A stretch of 64,000 bases of DNA, taken from positions 4,526,001 to 4,590,000 of the forward strand of contig OZ245717.1 of assembly GCA_965226945.1 (NCBI GenBank). Reading direction: 5' to 3'. Within the stretch, counting starts at the first letter, position 1. Each line of letters begins with the position of its first letter. Of the stretch, positions 44,919-54,069 are shown one piece after another. The position numbers and the translations under genes were made by a program. The notes beneath the pieces are model-generated. The model was not told where the DNA came from. It was given only the letters and a program-made list of their open reading frames with translations, and did no database searches. The DNA is from SYLG01 sp965226945. GTDB lineage: Bacteria > Planctomycetota > Planctomycetia > Gemmatales > Gemmataceae.

Positions 44919-47033
44919 CTAATCCCCGGTTTTTCTGGGAATCCATTGCACGGCGTCTGCAATGACATGTCCCTTCGTCTCTTTGTTGTCGATCGTTACC
45001 GCCGCCTTGCCGCGGAAATCGAATGTGCCTATCGAGTGATAGCCTTCCTTGGGAAGTTTTGACTGATCGATATGCAGAGTGGTGCGGCTTGCTCCTGCTT
45101 CCACCACAATGGCGACCTTTTTCGATCGATTCGAAGAGGGTGGGGCATAGACGCGCACTTCGTACGGGCCCGGTTTGGGTAAGGTAGCTTCGAAGCGGAT
45201 GGCCATGGCTCCCTTCAGACCATCTCCATCGTGGAGATAACCGTCGCCGACGAATCCGGGAAGGGAGCTGCTTGATTGCCAGGGACCGGTTTTGACCGCC
45301 CGGGTGTCGTCCACCACGATTCCCTCCATGGTTTCAGGTTCCAGGTTTTGTGATGCGACCGGGCGCTTTGCCCGCGCTTTCTCCAGAATCTGGCCATCGG
45401 TCACAAGGCGCACCCGCAGTTTTCCGTAATTGAGATCTTGAATGGGTGTATTCTCGTCGATCGCCAGGCACAGAGCGGTTGCGGCCGACTGTCCCAGAAT
45501 GAAAAAGACCGGCTCCATCCGGATGGAGCCATAGGCGATGTGCGAACAGGAAAGACAAACCGGAACGAGCAGGTTGGAGCACTCTTTCCTTTGGGGGCAA
45601 AGCGATTGGAAGGAAATCGAATAAGGCCCGCCGGGGGACACTTGAATGTCCCCCTCGTTTTGCACCGTGCCATTCTCTTGCACGATTCGAGCACAATTGT
45701 GGGAATCCATGTTGTAAGAGCCCATTCCCACCGGGTCGTTCACTACGATTGACCCGCGGCAATGCCCTTCCGTCATGACCGACGAGCCCACCATGCGCCG
45801 GGCCTCGCGCACATAAATCTGGTAAGGCCAGTGGCCGTTATCCGCGAATTCATCCCGCGCGAGTCCCCAATCTTGAAACATTGCGCGCATGGCGGCAGGC
45901 GTGCGCGGATGGTGTTTTAAGGTCCACATCAAGCCCATTTGCCAGTTCCAGTGTTCGCGCACAATCTCTTGCCTGCGCGCGTCGCTCGCTTCGGGATAAT
46001 CGTTGGAAAACCCGATGTAGTCAGAGCTGACCGCGCCATTGTTATTGGTGTCGGTCTTGCCGTTGGGCATCATCACGGGGTTGAGCGGAAAGCGCAGATC
46101 GCCCGCTTCGAGATTGCGGAAAAGCAGTTCGTACTGATCCTCGCGGTAGCTTGCCGGCTTGACGAAATCGACGCGGTTGGCGGCAACCTTGGTCATGCAC
46201 ATGCGAAAACAGTAGGCCTGCACGCGGCGATCGCCTTCTCCTGCCTTGGGGTAGGGCGCCGCTTCGACGCCAAAAATCAGACCGCTTGCCTTGTCGCCTG
46301 GTTTCTTGAATGGATCGACCGGCTTGAGGAACCGGTGATTATGGAGATTTTTCGAGGGTTGATATCCGTTAAGGGATTCACCATAGATTCGGTTCGATTC
46401 TCGACCAATGGTGGTGGAAATTCCCGCCGCGGCCATCAAGTCCCCCTCGTAGGAAGCATCAATGAAGGCCCTGCCTCGATAACGATCTCCGGAAACGGTG
46501 CGAAGCGACAGGAGCCGCGTTCCTTCCTTTTGCACTCCACTTCCTGGGGCAGGTCCCTGGGCGCGGTCGAGTCTGGCGCCAAGGACGAGCGTGACCTTGG
46601 CCTCGGCAAGCATCTGCCCGAGGATCGTTTCTGCCACCCGGGGTTCGAAAACCCACATCGCGTCCTCGCTTTTGCGGTACAGGGCGAATCGGGACCGATC
46701 CTCGGTCCAGGCCTGGGGATCGTCGTAGTGCTTTCTGATACGCCGGTAAAACTCGCGCGAAATCCCGCCGATGACCGATTTGTCTCCGGTGTCGGTGTGG
46801 CCCAGGCCCGAGGTGGTCAGCCCCCCGATATGATTGGTCGGCTCCAGGAGCACCGCCGATTTGCCCATCCTCTGCGCCTGGATGGCCGCGGCGATCCCCG
46901 CAGGAGTCGCGCCATAGACCACGAGATCGAAAGAGTGGACCTGTTCCGATTTTTCTGCCCAGGCGGCGGTTGCCATCGCGGGCCCGGGATGAGAGATCAC
47001 AACGAGCCCCAAGCCAATCACTTCGGAGAACAT
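44919..47033 (-). CDS. Secreted FAD-dependent oxidoreductase with golvesin-like C-terminal domain
   Basis: 704 residues; GGGAG precedes the ATG. N-terminal hydrophobic leader (MFSEVIGLGLVVISHPG), then the dinucleotide fold FDLVVYGATPAGIAAAIQAQ and the typical LLEPTNHIGGLTTSGLGHTD of the FAD-dependent planctomycete/xanthan-lyase-associated family. Further family marks: AFIDASYEGDLMAAAGI and DSHNCARIVQENG. The last 130 residues form a beta-rich module resembling the golvesin/xanthan-lyase CBM25-type domain (WQSSSSLPGFVGDGYLHDG, YEVRVYAPPSSNRSKK). Probable role: extracytoplasmic oxidation of a glycan or related compound; inferred. Confidence 0.88.
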   Translation of the reverse strand: MFSEVIGLGLVVISHPGPAMATAAWAEKSEQVHSFDLVVYGATPAGIAAAIQAQRMGKSAVLLEPTNHIGGLTTSGLGHTDTGDKSVIGGISREFYRRIRKHYDDPQAWTEDRSRFALYRKSEDAMWVFEPRVAETILGQMLAEAKVTLVLGARLDRAQGPAPGSGVQKEGTRLLSLRTVSGDRYRGRAFIDASYEGDLMAAAGISTTIGRESNRIYGESLNGYQPSKNLHNHRFLKPVDPFKKPGDKASGLIFGVEAAPYPKAGEGDRRVQAYCFRMCMTKVAANRVDFVKPASYREDQYELLFRNLEAGDLRFPLNPVMMPNGKTDTNNNGAVSSDYIGFSNDYPEASDARRQEIVREHWNWQMGLMWTLKHHPRTPAAMRAMFQDWGLARDEFADNGHWPYQIYVREARRMVGSSVMTEGHCRGSIVVNDPVGMGSYNMDSHNCARIVQENGTVQNEGDIQVSPGGPYSISFQSLCPQRKECSNLLVPVCLSCSHIAYGSIRMEPVFFILGQSAATALCLAIDENTPIQDLNYGKLRVRLVTDGQILEKARAKRPVASQNLEPETMEGIVVDDTRAVKTGPWQSSSSLPGFVGDGYLHDGDGLKGAMAIRFEATLPKPGPYEVRVYAPPSSNRSKKVAIVVEAGASRTTLHIDQSKLPKEGYHSIGTFDFRGKAAVTIDNKETKGHVIADAVQWIPRKTGD

Positions 47034-47156
47034 GAAAACACTCCCGACTGGGCCACGGCGGGCGGCGGGGCAAAAACCCTGGCGAGCTCAAAGTTTTACC
47101 GGCCCTGGGCCTTTTTTCCTGGGTAACCGCCCCGTCCTTGCGCTATGATAAACGAA

Positions 47157-47237
47157 GTCGCTAGGGGTGTCCCATTACCGGGACTGAGATGAGACCCTTG
47201 GAACCCGATCCGGATCATGCCGGCGTGGGAAAGCGAC
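47157..47237 (+). ncRNA. TPP (THI-box) riboswitch
   Basis: Aptamer hallmarks in order: closing stem GTCGCT (47157-47162) with AGCGAC (47232-47237), GGGGTG at 47164, GGACTGAGATGAGACCC in the pyrimidine-sensing helix junction, then GAACCCGATCCGGATCATGCCG split across the second arm and GCGTGGGAAAGCG. It sits 128 nt upstream of thiC and would switch expression with thiamine pyrophosphate. I see no clear terminator after it, so control of translation initiation is more likely. Confidence 0.95.
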
Positions 47238-47364
47238 CAAAACCGTTCGTGGGCGTGTTCTTCCAGATTCTTTTGCCCGGTTTTGGTTGGTCTTTTCAAC
47301 TCCCGCCGATTGCTGCCGGTGAATCGAACGAAAATGGGGCGGCAGTCCCTGGGAGGTCCTGGTC

Positions 47365-48705
47365 ATGACTCAATTGGAATCGGCCCGCAAAGGCATCATC
47401 ACCCCCGAAATGGAATTTGTCGCCAAGCGCGAAGATCTTGAACCGGAGCTCGTTCGTTCGGAAGTCGCTCGCGGGCGGATGGTCATTCCCGCCAACGTCA
47501 ATCACCTCGCGCATACGCTTGAGCCGATGGCGATCGGCATCGCCTCGAAATGCAAAATCAACGCGAATATTGGTAACTCCGCGGTCACAAGCAAGATTGA
47601 TGACGAACTGAAGAAGCTGCACACGGCCGTGCACCTGGGCTCCGACACGGTCATGGATCTTTCCACGGGCGGCGAACTCGACAAGATCCGCGAGGCGATC
47701 ATCCAGGCCTCGCCCGTGCCGATCGGTACCGTACCGATCTATCAGGCGATCAAAGACTACAAGGATGTCGCCGATCTCAAGGTCAAGGACCTGATGGATG
47801 TCGTCGAAAAGCAGGCCAAGCAAGGCGTCGACTACATGACGATCCATGCCGGCGTCCTGCTTGAATATTTGCCGCTGACGTCCAACCGCATCACCGGCAT
47901 CGTCAGCCGCGGCGGATCGCTGATCGCGCAGTGGATGCTTCAGCGCCACGAGCAAAACCCCTGGTACACTCACTTTGACGAACTGAGCGAAATCCTGCGT
48001 GCTCACGACGTGACCTACAGCCTGGGCGATGGTTTGCGGCCGGGCTGTCTTGCCGACGCCAACGACGAGGCCCAATTCGCCGAACTGAAGACCCTTGGCG
48101 AACTGACGCTCAAATCCTGGAAAAGCGGCGTTCAGGTGATGATCGAAGGCCCCGGCCATGTGCCGATGCACCTGGTCAAAATGAATGTGGAAAAACAACG
48201 GGAAATGTGCCACGAAGCGCCCTTTTATGTGCTTGGACCGCTCGTTACCGACATTGCTCCCGGTTACGACCATATCACGAGCGCCATCGGCGCGGCCCTG
48301 GCGGGCGAAGCCGGCGCGGCCATGCTTTGCTACGTCACCCCCAAGGAGCACCTCGGCCTGCCCAATGCCGACGACGTGCGCCAGGGAGTCATCGCCTACA
48401 AGATCGCGGCACACGCCGCCGATATCGCCCGCGGCCGCAAGGGAGCCCGCGACCGCGACGATGCTCTTTCCAAGGCCCGTTTCGAATTCGACTGGAACAA
48501 GCAGTTCGAACTTTCGCTCGATCCCGAAACGGCCCGAAGGATGCACGATGAAACGCTGCCGCAAGAGGCGTTCAAAAGCGCGAAATTCTGCTCGATGTGC
48601 GGGCCGAAATTCTGCTCGATGCGCGTGACCCAGGACATTCGCAAGCTGGCCGCCGAACAGGCGGCCAAGGGGATTGCGCTGCCCCTGGCCACCACCGCCG
48701 GTTAA
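47365..48705 (+). CDS. thiC: Phosphomethylpyrimidine synthase ThiC
   Basis: Radical-SAM enzyme that rearranges aminoimidazole ribotide to hydroxymethylpyrimidine phosphate, the pyrimidine half of thiamine. 446 residues, the short bacterial form. Conserved stretches: GRMVIPANVNH, NANIGNSAVTS, STGGELDKIREAII, SPVPIGTVPIYQA, MIEGPGHVPMH, YVTPKEHLGLPN. C-terminal cluster ligands are C409-x2-C412-x4-C417 (CSMCGPKFC). GGGAGG lies about 10 bases before the ATG. Under the TPP riboswitch. Confidence 0.98.
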   Translation: MTQLESARKGIITPEMEFVAKREDLEPELVRSEVARGRMVIPANVNHLAHTLEPMAIGIASKCKINANIGNSAVTSKIDDELKKLHTAVHLGSDTVMDLSTGGELDKIREAIIQASPVPIGTVPIYQAIKDYKDVADLKVKDLMDVVEKQAKQGVDYMTIHAGVLLEYLPLTSNRITGIVSRGGSLIAQWMLQRHEQNPWYTHFDELSEILRAHDVTYSLGDGLRPGCLADANDEAQFAELKTLGELTLKSWKSGVQVMIEGPGHVPMHLVKMNVEKQREMCHEAPFYVLGPLVTDIAPGYDHITSAIGAALAGEAGAAMLCYVTPKEHLGLPNADDVRQGVIAYKIAAHAADIARGRKGARDRDDALSKARFEFDWNKQFELSLDPETARRMHDETLPQEAFKSAKFCSMCGPKFCSMRVTQDIRKLAAEQAAKGIALPLATTAG

Positions 48706-48732
48706 TCCCACGTCAGGACGAATGGCCCGCGC

Positions 48733-49368
48733 ATGATTCCCACCGAGGACCTCCCCTTGCGGTACCGGACTCCCCCTGAATGGGCCAGGGGAGTCCTTGG
48801 GGATCTGGTGAGTCTCTTGGGCGATCATGCCCATCTGGAAAAGAAAGCGGCTTCCAACGCCCTGGAACTGCTCAATCGCTGGCCGGGAACCGATGCCCCG
48901 ACACGCTGGGTGTCGACCCTGGCCAATGTTGCCCGGGACGAGGCGGTACATTTGGCCCAGGTGACGCGCATCCTTTCGCGCATGGGGGCTTCGATCCCCA
49001 AACTGCATCACAACCCCTACGCCGCCGACCTGCGCAAGGAAGTGCGGCTAGGAAGCGGTCCTGATGAATTGGTCGACCGCTTGCTCGTGGCGGCGCTCAT
49101 CGAAGCGCGTTCTTGCGAACGGTTCGTTTTGCTGGCCGACGCCATGACCGATCCGAATTTGATCCATTTCTATCGCGGCCTTTGGGCTTCGGAGCATGGC
49201 CACTACCGGGTATTTGTTCGCCTGGCCTGTAAGGTGAAACCGAAGGCAAAGGTCGAAGCGCGCTGGTCGCAGTGGCTCGATCTGGAAAGCGGCATCATTC
49301 AGGCGCAGGCCGAGGGTGCGCGCATTCATAGCGGCTGCCCATCGGTTGTAAAGGAAAGCCAGCCATGA
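48733..49368 (+). CDS. miaE: tRNA hydroxylase MiaE
   Basis: Diiron ferritin-like monooxygenase that hydroxylates the isopentenyl group of ms2i6A37 in tRNA. 211 residues. Metal-ligand motifs: GDHAHLEKKAA (Glu about 36), VARDEAVHLAQV (Glu70, His73), LIEARSCERF (Glu124) and SEHGHYRVF (Glu154, His157). Implies MiaA and MiaB elsewhere in the genome. The next gene overlaps its stop by 4 bp. Confidence 0.94.
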   Translation: MIPTEDLPLRYRTPPEWARGVLGDLVSLLGDHAHLEKKAASNALELLNRWPGTDAPTRWVSTLANVARDEAVHLAQVTRILSRMGASIPKLHHNPYAADLRKEVRLGSGPDELVDRLLVAALIEARSCERFVLLADAMTDPNLIHFYRGLWASEHGHYRVFVRLACKVKPKAKVEARWSQWLDLESGIIQAQAEGARIHSGCPSVVKESQP

Positions 49369-49829
49369 CCGAGCGCGCGCCCAATGAGGCCGGATACCGC
49401 TTGCCCGGCACCTTTTTCTTGCTCGCGGCGCTGCTCAACTTGATTGCCGGAACCGTCCTCATCGGGGTGGGGGTGCAGGGGCATTTGGCCGACTACCGGC
49501 GCATCGAAGCGGACTTAATGCGGGATTTTCCAGGTCAGCACCGGGAAATGGAGGCATCGGGTTGGTCGCTTGGACGCTGGGTTTGGAGCACGTCCACCGC
49601 GTGCATCGCCATGGGGCTGGGCGGGCTGGTGAGTGGAGGGACCGCCGCTACGGGAGTGTGGAAAATCTCACGAGGAGAGTCGCGTCGCACGGCAATCGTC
49701 GGTGCGATCCTGATGTCGGTGCCCTTGCTCTCTCCCTCGGCCTGCGTCGCCATCGGCCCGCTTGCGGCCCTGTGGATGATTCTGACGATTCTCGACGAGA
49801 TGGGCCAGTTGCCCAGCCAATCGAACTAG
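49365..49829 (+). CDS. Small multi-pass membrane protein, function unknown
   Basis: 154 residues with three or four membrane helices (about 15-38 FFLLAALLNLIAGTVLIGVG, 73-93, 111-145). ATGA overlap with miaE indicates translational coupling. No family recognised. The Gly-rich second half (GLGGLVSGGTAATG) is typical of tight helix packing. Its function need not relate to tRNA modification. Confidence 0.75.
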   Translation: MTERAPNEAGYRLPGTFFLLAALLNLIAGTVLIGVGVQGHLADYRRIEADLMRDFPGQHREMEASGWSLGRWVWSTSTACIAMGLGGLVSGGTAATGVWKISRGESRRTAIVGAILMSVPLLSPSACVAIGPLAALWMILTILDEMGQLPSQSN

Positions 49830-50007
49830 CCGTTGGTCACATGGGGTTTTCTCGAATCCGGTCCGGGATGGCCAACCGCAAATAACCCACGCGGTTCCCT
49901 CAAGAAAACCGGCGGGGTGCTTCACCAAAACGGATCCGGCATTCGTGCAGAATTTCGGTCCTTTTTTCTCGGGCTCGCTACGTCGGCGCGCCCGCGAGGG
50001 AAGGCCC

Positions 50008-50649
50008 TCAGGAAAACGTCACCGAGTCTTTTTTCGCCCTGGCCAATTCACTTAGATAGAGACCGCGGTCGATTTCGCTGGCCCCCAGGGATTGCGTGTG
50101 GGGATTGAGCAACTGGCAATCGATGAAGCGAAAACCGCGTTCCTTCAAATGTTGAACGAGAAACCAGAGGGCGGCCTTGGAGCCGTTGCTCACCCGGGAA
50201 AACATCGATTCGGCGCAAAAAATTGAGCCGACCGTGACGCCATACACGCCGCCGATCAGTTCGCCCTGGTCCCAAACCTCCAGGCTATGGGCCCGGTCCA
50301 TGCGGTGCAGCCAGTGATAGGCTTCGAGCATGCGCGGTGTGATCCAGGTCCCCTCCGCGCGATTCTCGCCGCAGCCGCGCATCACTTCCAGGAAGTTCTT
50401 GTCGGTCGTTGCAATCCAGTTTTTGGAACGAATGGTGCGCAATAGGCGTTTGTGTGGATCGAACCGGTCGAATTCGAGAATGGCGCGAGGATTGGGGCAG
50501 AGCCAGATGATGGTGTTTTCGTCTTCGGGCATCGGGAAAACGCCCAAATTGTAAGCTTTCCACAGGAATTCGGGGTGGAGATCATCTCCCACACCGACGA
50601 TTCCCATCGGGTCGTCTTCATCGGGTTCCGAAAAGGGTTGCCAGGGCAA
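50008..50649 (-). CDS. aat: Leucyl/phenylalanyl-tRNA-protein transferase Aat
   Basis: Attaches Leu or Phe from aminoacyl-tRNA to proteins with N-terminal Arg or Lys, marking them for ClpAP (N-degron pathway). 213 residues, family length. Marks: GIVGVGDDLHPEFLWKAYNLGVFPM, WLCPNPRAILEFD, GTWITPRMLEAY, LIGGVYGVTVGSIFCAESMFS in pieces, and FIDCQLLNPHTQSLGA. The usual GIFPW is GVFPM here. No neighbours of the same pathway in the window. Confidence 0.94.
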   Translation of the reverse strand: MPWQPFSEPDEDDPMGIVGVGDDLHPEFLWKAYNLGVFPMPEDENTIIWLCPNPRAILEFDRFDPHKRLLRTIRSKNWIATTDKNFLEVMRGCGENRAEGTWITPRMLEAYHWLHRMDRAHSLEVWDQGELIGGVYGVTVGSIFCAESMFSRVSNGSKAALWFLVQHLKERGFRFIDCQLLNPHTQSLGASEIDRGLYLSELARAKKDSVTFS

Positions 50650-50734
50650 GCGCGGCGCCAGGTTGAATTGAGTCGTCGGATTGGAGGAGATCGATTGATC
50701 GGTCGGCCAGTTATTTCATCCGTTACTTCATCTG

Positions 50735-51139
50735 TTATTTCACCAGCTTCCCCTTGTCCTTCCCCTGGACGATCTTGATCAGGCCGTCGTAGGCATTTCC
50801 CTTGTTGGAGATGATCTGGTAGCCCAGGCCGCCTTTCTCCAACATGCCGCTCAAGGTTTCTTCCACCGTCAGGTCCTTGCCGGTGAAACTCAGGGTCGAG
50901 TTGCGGCTCACGCCGCCTTTGGAGTCGATCTGGATTTTCAATCCTTTGACCTGATCCTTGAGCTCGTCCAGCGCCTCTTCGAGACGAGTGTTCTTGAACT
51001 CCACCGAGATTTTGGACTTCAGCAGCTTTTGGGTGGCTTGCGCCTTGGCGCTCGCATCCTCCGCCAGGGCGATTCCGCTCGTTAGAACGAAAAGGGCAGA
51101 AGCTAGGACCGGCACCGCCAAAAACTTGAAGTGCTGCAT
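50735..51139 (-). CDS. Small exported STN-like (secretin/TonB short N-terminal) domain protein
   Basis: 134 residues. ATG 51139 gives a signal peptide (MQHFKFLAVPVLASALFVLTSGIALA) and has GAGG upstream; the longer frame to 51241 is not signal-like. The mature part LKSKISVEFKNTRLEEALDELKDQ ... LSFTGKDLTVEETLSGMLEKGGL has the two-strand/helix pattern of STN/DUF4974 domains found in secretin and FecA ends. Here it stands alone. Possible periplasmic adaptor; inferred from pattern only. Confidence 0.75.
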   Translation of the reverse strand: MQHFKFLAVPVLASALFVLTSGIALAEDASAKAQATQKLLKSKISVEFKNTRLEEALDELKDQVKGLKIQIDSKGGVSRNSTLSFTGKDLTVEETLSGMLEKGGLGYQIISNKGNAYDGLIKIVQGKDKGKLVK

Positions 51140-51325
51140 GGAGGAGTCCTCAAAGGGTTCGCGAAACGCATTTCTGCCAATTATCGTCCAGGCCCGAGGA
51201 TCGTCCAGGACAAGAGCTGCCGCGGCAAGGCGCGGCTTCAAGTATCCGTTGGTATCGGTAAGCCTTTACCCTGGGTAGATTCTTGTCAATCATAAGGGAG
51301 TCCACCGAATGCCAGGAAACCCTTC

Positions 51326-52477
51326 ATGAACGAAACGCCTGCGAATGCCCCCCGTTGTCCTTTTTGCAACAGCATCTTCCAGGGCGATCAGGATTTAGCA
51401 GCGGGAGCTCAAGTGAATTGCCAGCGCTGCGCCGAATCGTTCACCCTGAATGCCCCGGTGGTCGGGCGTTCCCTGGACAGGTCGTCGGCTAATTCAGCCA
51501 CGGGCCTGGATGAACGCCAAAGAAAGCGCAGAATCCGCCGGACCCTGGGCGTGGTGCTGGCGACCATGGCGAGCCTGGCCGGGTTGGCGATCGTTTTCAT
51601 CAATCAGACCCAGCCGTTTCGCCGCCAAAAAGACCTGCCGCCCGGGTCGGATGCGGGGGAACTGGTGGGGTTGGTGGCTGAAGGCGCCGATTGCATCATC
51701 AGGCTAGAGGGATCCTGGTTGGCGAAAAACCGGATCGATTCGTTGACTTTAGGGACCCCCTTTGCGTTTTTCGCGGACGCGCTTTCGCAAATCCCCGCAA
51801 AACTGGGTTTTGCCAAGATCGATGAGTTGATGGTCGGGATTCCTGAAGGTGCTCCCTTTTCCAGCCGGTTCGCCGCGGGACTGAAGGCCCCCTGGAACCC
51901 TGCCATGATCGATGCGCAATTCAGCCCCACCAAGGTCTCTTCCGAAGTCTACCGGGTCAAGGTCCAGGGTTGGCCGCTATCGCTTGATCTCAAGCAGGTT
52001 CAGCCAGAGCGGGTTCTCGCGATGATGGCCAAAAGCACCGGCGAGTCTTCCGTGGAAAAACGGGGAGCTTCGGCCGCGCCGATGGCCGGTCCGCTGAAAG
52101 AGATGCTTGGGCGCGTTGCCAGGGAAAGTCCTTTTTGGCTTGTTGCGAAAAAAGCGGTCGTGCCCAAGCTGGAAAATGAGCAAAAAAAAGCGCTCCCCGA
52201 ATCGAAAAATCAGAACGCCCTGTTTCGTTTGCTCGAGGCGGACTGGACGGTCATCGGTGTCTGGGTGGAAATGCCCGTGGACGACGATCAAAAAGTTGGG
52301 GGGGGCCTCCGGTCGGAAATGGTCTTGCGGATGGAACTGGTATTCGACGGCGAAGCGGCCGCTCAGAAGTGGGAGAACGCGCGCTTGGCGGAAAAAGCGC
52401 CCGGCTGGAAATCGATTCGCGAAAAGAAAACCGTCTCGGTGCAGTGGAAAGGATTCTTGGAAAGCTCCTGGAAATAA
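51326..52477 (+). CDS. Membrane protein with N-terminal zinc ribbon, function unknown
   Basis: 383 residues. An N-terminal zinc ribbon C11-x2-C14 and C32-x2-C35 (RCPFC, NCQRC) is followed by a Ser-rich linker, one membrane helix (about 71-93, RRTLGVVLATMASLAGLAIVF) and a 290-residue probably extracytoplasmic domain (EGADCIIRLEGSWLAKNRI onward) I do not recognise. The layout (zinc ribbon, single helix, large outer domain) is common among planctomycete hypotheticals. AAGGGAG precedes the region but spacing is long. Confidence 0.75.
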   Translation: MNETPANAPRCPFCNSIFQGDQDLAAGAQVNCQRCAESFTLNAPVVGRSLDRSSANSATGLDERQRKRRIRRTLGVVLATMASLAGLAIVFINQTQPFRRQKDLPPGSDAGELVGLVAEGADCIIRLEGSWLAKNRIDSLTLGTPFAFFADALSQIPAKLGFAKIDELMVGIPEGAPFSSRFAAGLKAPWNPAMIDAQFSPTKVSSEVYRVKVQGWPLSLDLKQVQPERVLAMMAKSTGESSVEKRGASAAPMAGPLKEMLGRVARESPFWLVAKKAVVPKLENEQKKALPESKNQNALFRLLEADWTVIGVWVEMPVDDDQKVGGGLRSEMVLRMELVFDGEAAAQKWENARLAEKAPGWKSIREKKTVSVQWKGFLESSWK

Positions 52478-52643
52478 AGAATCGCAAAACCTGACGGTGT
52501 CACCCACTGGTGAGCGGCATGGAGAAGGCGAGATCGGCTCAACAGGGACCCTCCCTCACGCGCACGGCCCGGCCATCTCGGCTTGAAGTCCCGGGCGAGG
52601 GGGATATTCGTAGGTAGGTTGTCTTGGCACAAGGGTGAAAAAA

Positions 52644-53954
52644 ATGCGTGCGTTCCTTTCCCTGTTTTTCGTTTTGGCCTTCATGGGCAACGGGTTCACA
52701 CAGGATGAAACCTGGGAAAACCGGGCCGTGATTCCCAAGAAAGGCTCTCCCTCTCTGTCTCTGCGGGATCGTTTTGGCAGGAACGTGATCGTGGGAAAGA
52801 TCGATATCTGGCCGGTGCCGGTGAAAGAAGAATCGGGAGATCTGGTCCGGGTTCAGGTGCGCAACACAATCGGATGGGTACCCAAGGACCAGGTCGTTCG
52901 CATCAAAGATGGGGTGACGTATTTCACCAAGCGCATTGAAGAGAAAGACGATGTCGCGGACGCTCTCAGTAGACGAGCCGCGGTTTGGGCCGCGATGGAG
53001 AATGCGGACAAAGCGCTCAAGGACGCCGATGAAGCCTTGGCGATGAACAAGGACGCCATGGCCTTCAATATTCGCGGTTGGGCCTGGGATGCGAAAAAGG
53101 AATATGCCAAGGCGATCAAGGACTATACGAGCGCGATCGAAATCGATCCCAGTATGGAGATTGCCTATTTCAATCGTGCCAATTCGCGGATGGCCAAGGA
53201 CGAATGGGACATGGCGATCAAGGATTTCACCAGGGCGATTGAACTGGATCCGCGAAATATGGAGAACTACCTTTATCGAGGCAATGCCTGGCTGGCGAAG
53301 AAGAACTTCGAGAAATCGCTTGCCGACTACTCGACCGTCATTGAGCTGAACCCCAAAAATGCGATCGCTTATTTCAACCGCGGCAATGCCCTGGATGCCA
53401 AGGGGGACTTTACGCGCTCGATTACGGAATATTCCCGTGCCATAGCGCTCGATCCCAAGTTCTTTGACGCCTTCGTGTTCCGGGGCCGGGCCTACGTCAA
53501 CAAGAACGATTTCGATCGGGGTATTTACGATTACAACCAGGCCATTTCGCTCGATGGGACGAACCCACGGCCGGTTGCCGACAAGGCCTTTGCCTATTAC
53601 CTCAAAAAAGACTACGAGCAGGCGAGCAAGGAATACGCCAAGGCCCTGGAATTGGATGCCGATGACTTGACCAGTCTAAATGGACTGGCCTGGTTGCTCT
53701 CCACCTGCCCCGAAGCGCGCTATCGCGATGGAAAAAAGGCGGTAAGTTTGGCCAAGAAAACGCTGGAAATCAAGCCTGGGTCTCCCTTTTACAGTGACAC
53801 CTTGGCGGCGGCGCTGGCAGAGAACGGCCAATTCGACGAGGCGGTCAAATTTCAAAAGGAAGCACTGGATTCCCCAGAATTCGACGCGCAATTTGGCGAT
53901 GAGGCGAAAGCACGGTTGTTCCTTTATTTAAAAAAGAAGCCCTTTCGCAAATAA
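52644..53954 (+). CDS. Exported TPR-repeat protein with SH3-like N-terminus
   Basis: About 436 residues. ATG 52644 has AAGGG 8-12 bases upstream; an in-frame GTG at 52635 is too close to that site. Signal peptide MRAFLSLFFVLAFMGNGFTQ. Residues 30-90 look SH3-like (VRVQVRNTIGWVPKDQVVRI). From about 100 to 410 there are eight or so TPR units with the classic Y/F-N-R-G-N pattern, for example AIKDYTSAIEIDPSMEIAYF and SLADYSTVIELNPKNAIAYF. A periplasmic scaffold is likely. Ends 115 bp from the convergent KGQ-repeat gene. Confidence 0.88.
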   Translation: MRAFLSLFFVLAFMGNGFTQDETWENRAVIPKKGSPSLSLRDRFGRNVIVGKIDIWPVPVKEESGDLVRVQVRNTIGWVPKDQVVRIKDGVTYFTKRIEEKDDVADALSRRAAVWAAMENADKALKDADEALAMNKDAMAFNIRGWAWDAKKEYAKAIKDYTSAIEIDPSMEIAYFNRANSRMAKDEWDMAIKDFTRAIELDPRNMENYLYRGNAWLAKKNFEKSLADYSTVIELNPKNAIAYFNRGNALDAKGDFTRSITEYSRAIALDPKFFDAFVFRGRAYVNKNDFDRGIYDYNQAISLDGTNPRPVADKAFAYYLKKDYEQASKEYAKALELDADDLTSLNGLAWLLSTCPEARYRDGKKAVSLAKKTLEIKPGSPFYSDTLAAALAENGQFDEAVKFQKEALDSPEFDAQFGDEAKARLFLYLKKKPFRK

Positions 53955-54011
53955 ATCAGAGTGGCCGTCGTCCGCTCGAAAGCGAGCGTTCTCCTCTTCA
54001 TGGGGCAAATA

Positions 54012-54042
54012 AAAAAGGGCAGGTGATATTCACCTGCCCAAT
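54012..54042 (-). terminator. Terminator of the KGQ-repeat gene
   Basis: GGGCAGGTGA-TAT-TCACCTGCCC (54017-54039) is a perfect 10-bp-arm hairpin. On the minus strand it is followed by TTTTTTA, so it terminates the repeat-protein gene ending at 54070. Confidence 0.92.
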
Positions 54043-54069
54043 AAGGGAACTCAAATTGAAGAGTTGAAA

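Noticed and set aside
45939..47126. 395-residue plus-strand ORF opposite the FAD oxidoreductase
   Set aside because: Dinucleotide-fold and family motifs are on the minus strand only.
47296..49011. 571-residue minus-strand ORF opposite thiC
   Set aside because: thiC is unmistakable on the plus strand with riboswitch and cluster motif; the antisense frame is a GC-rich artefact.
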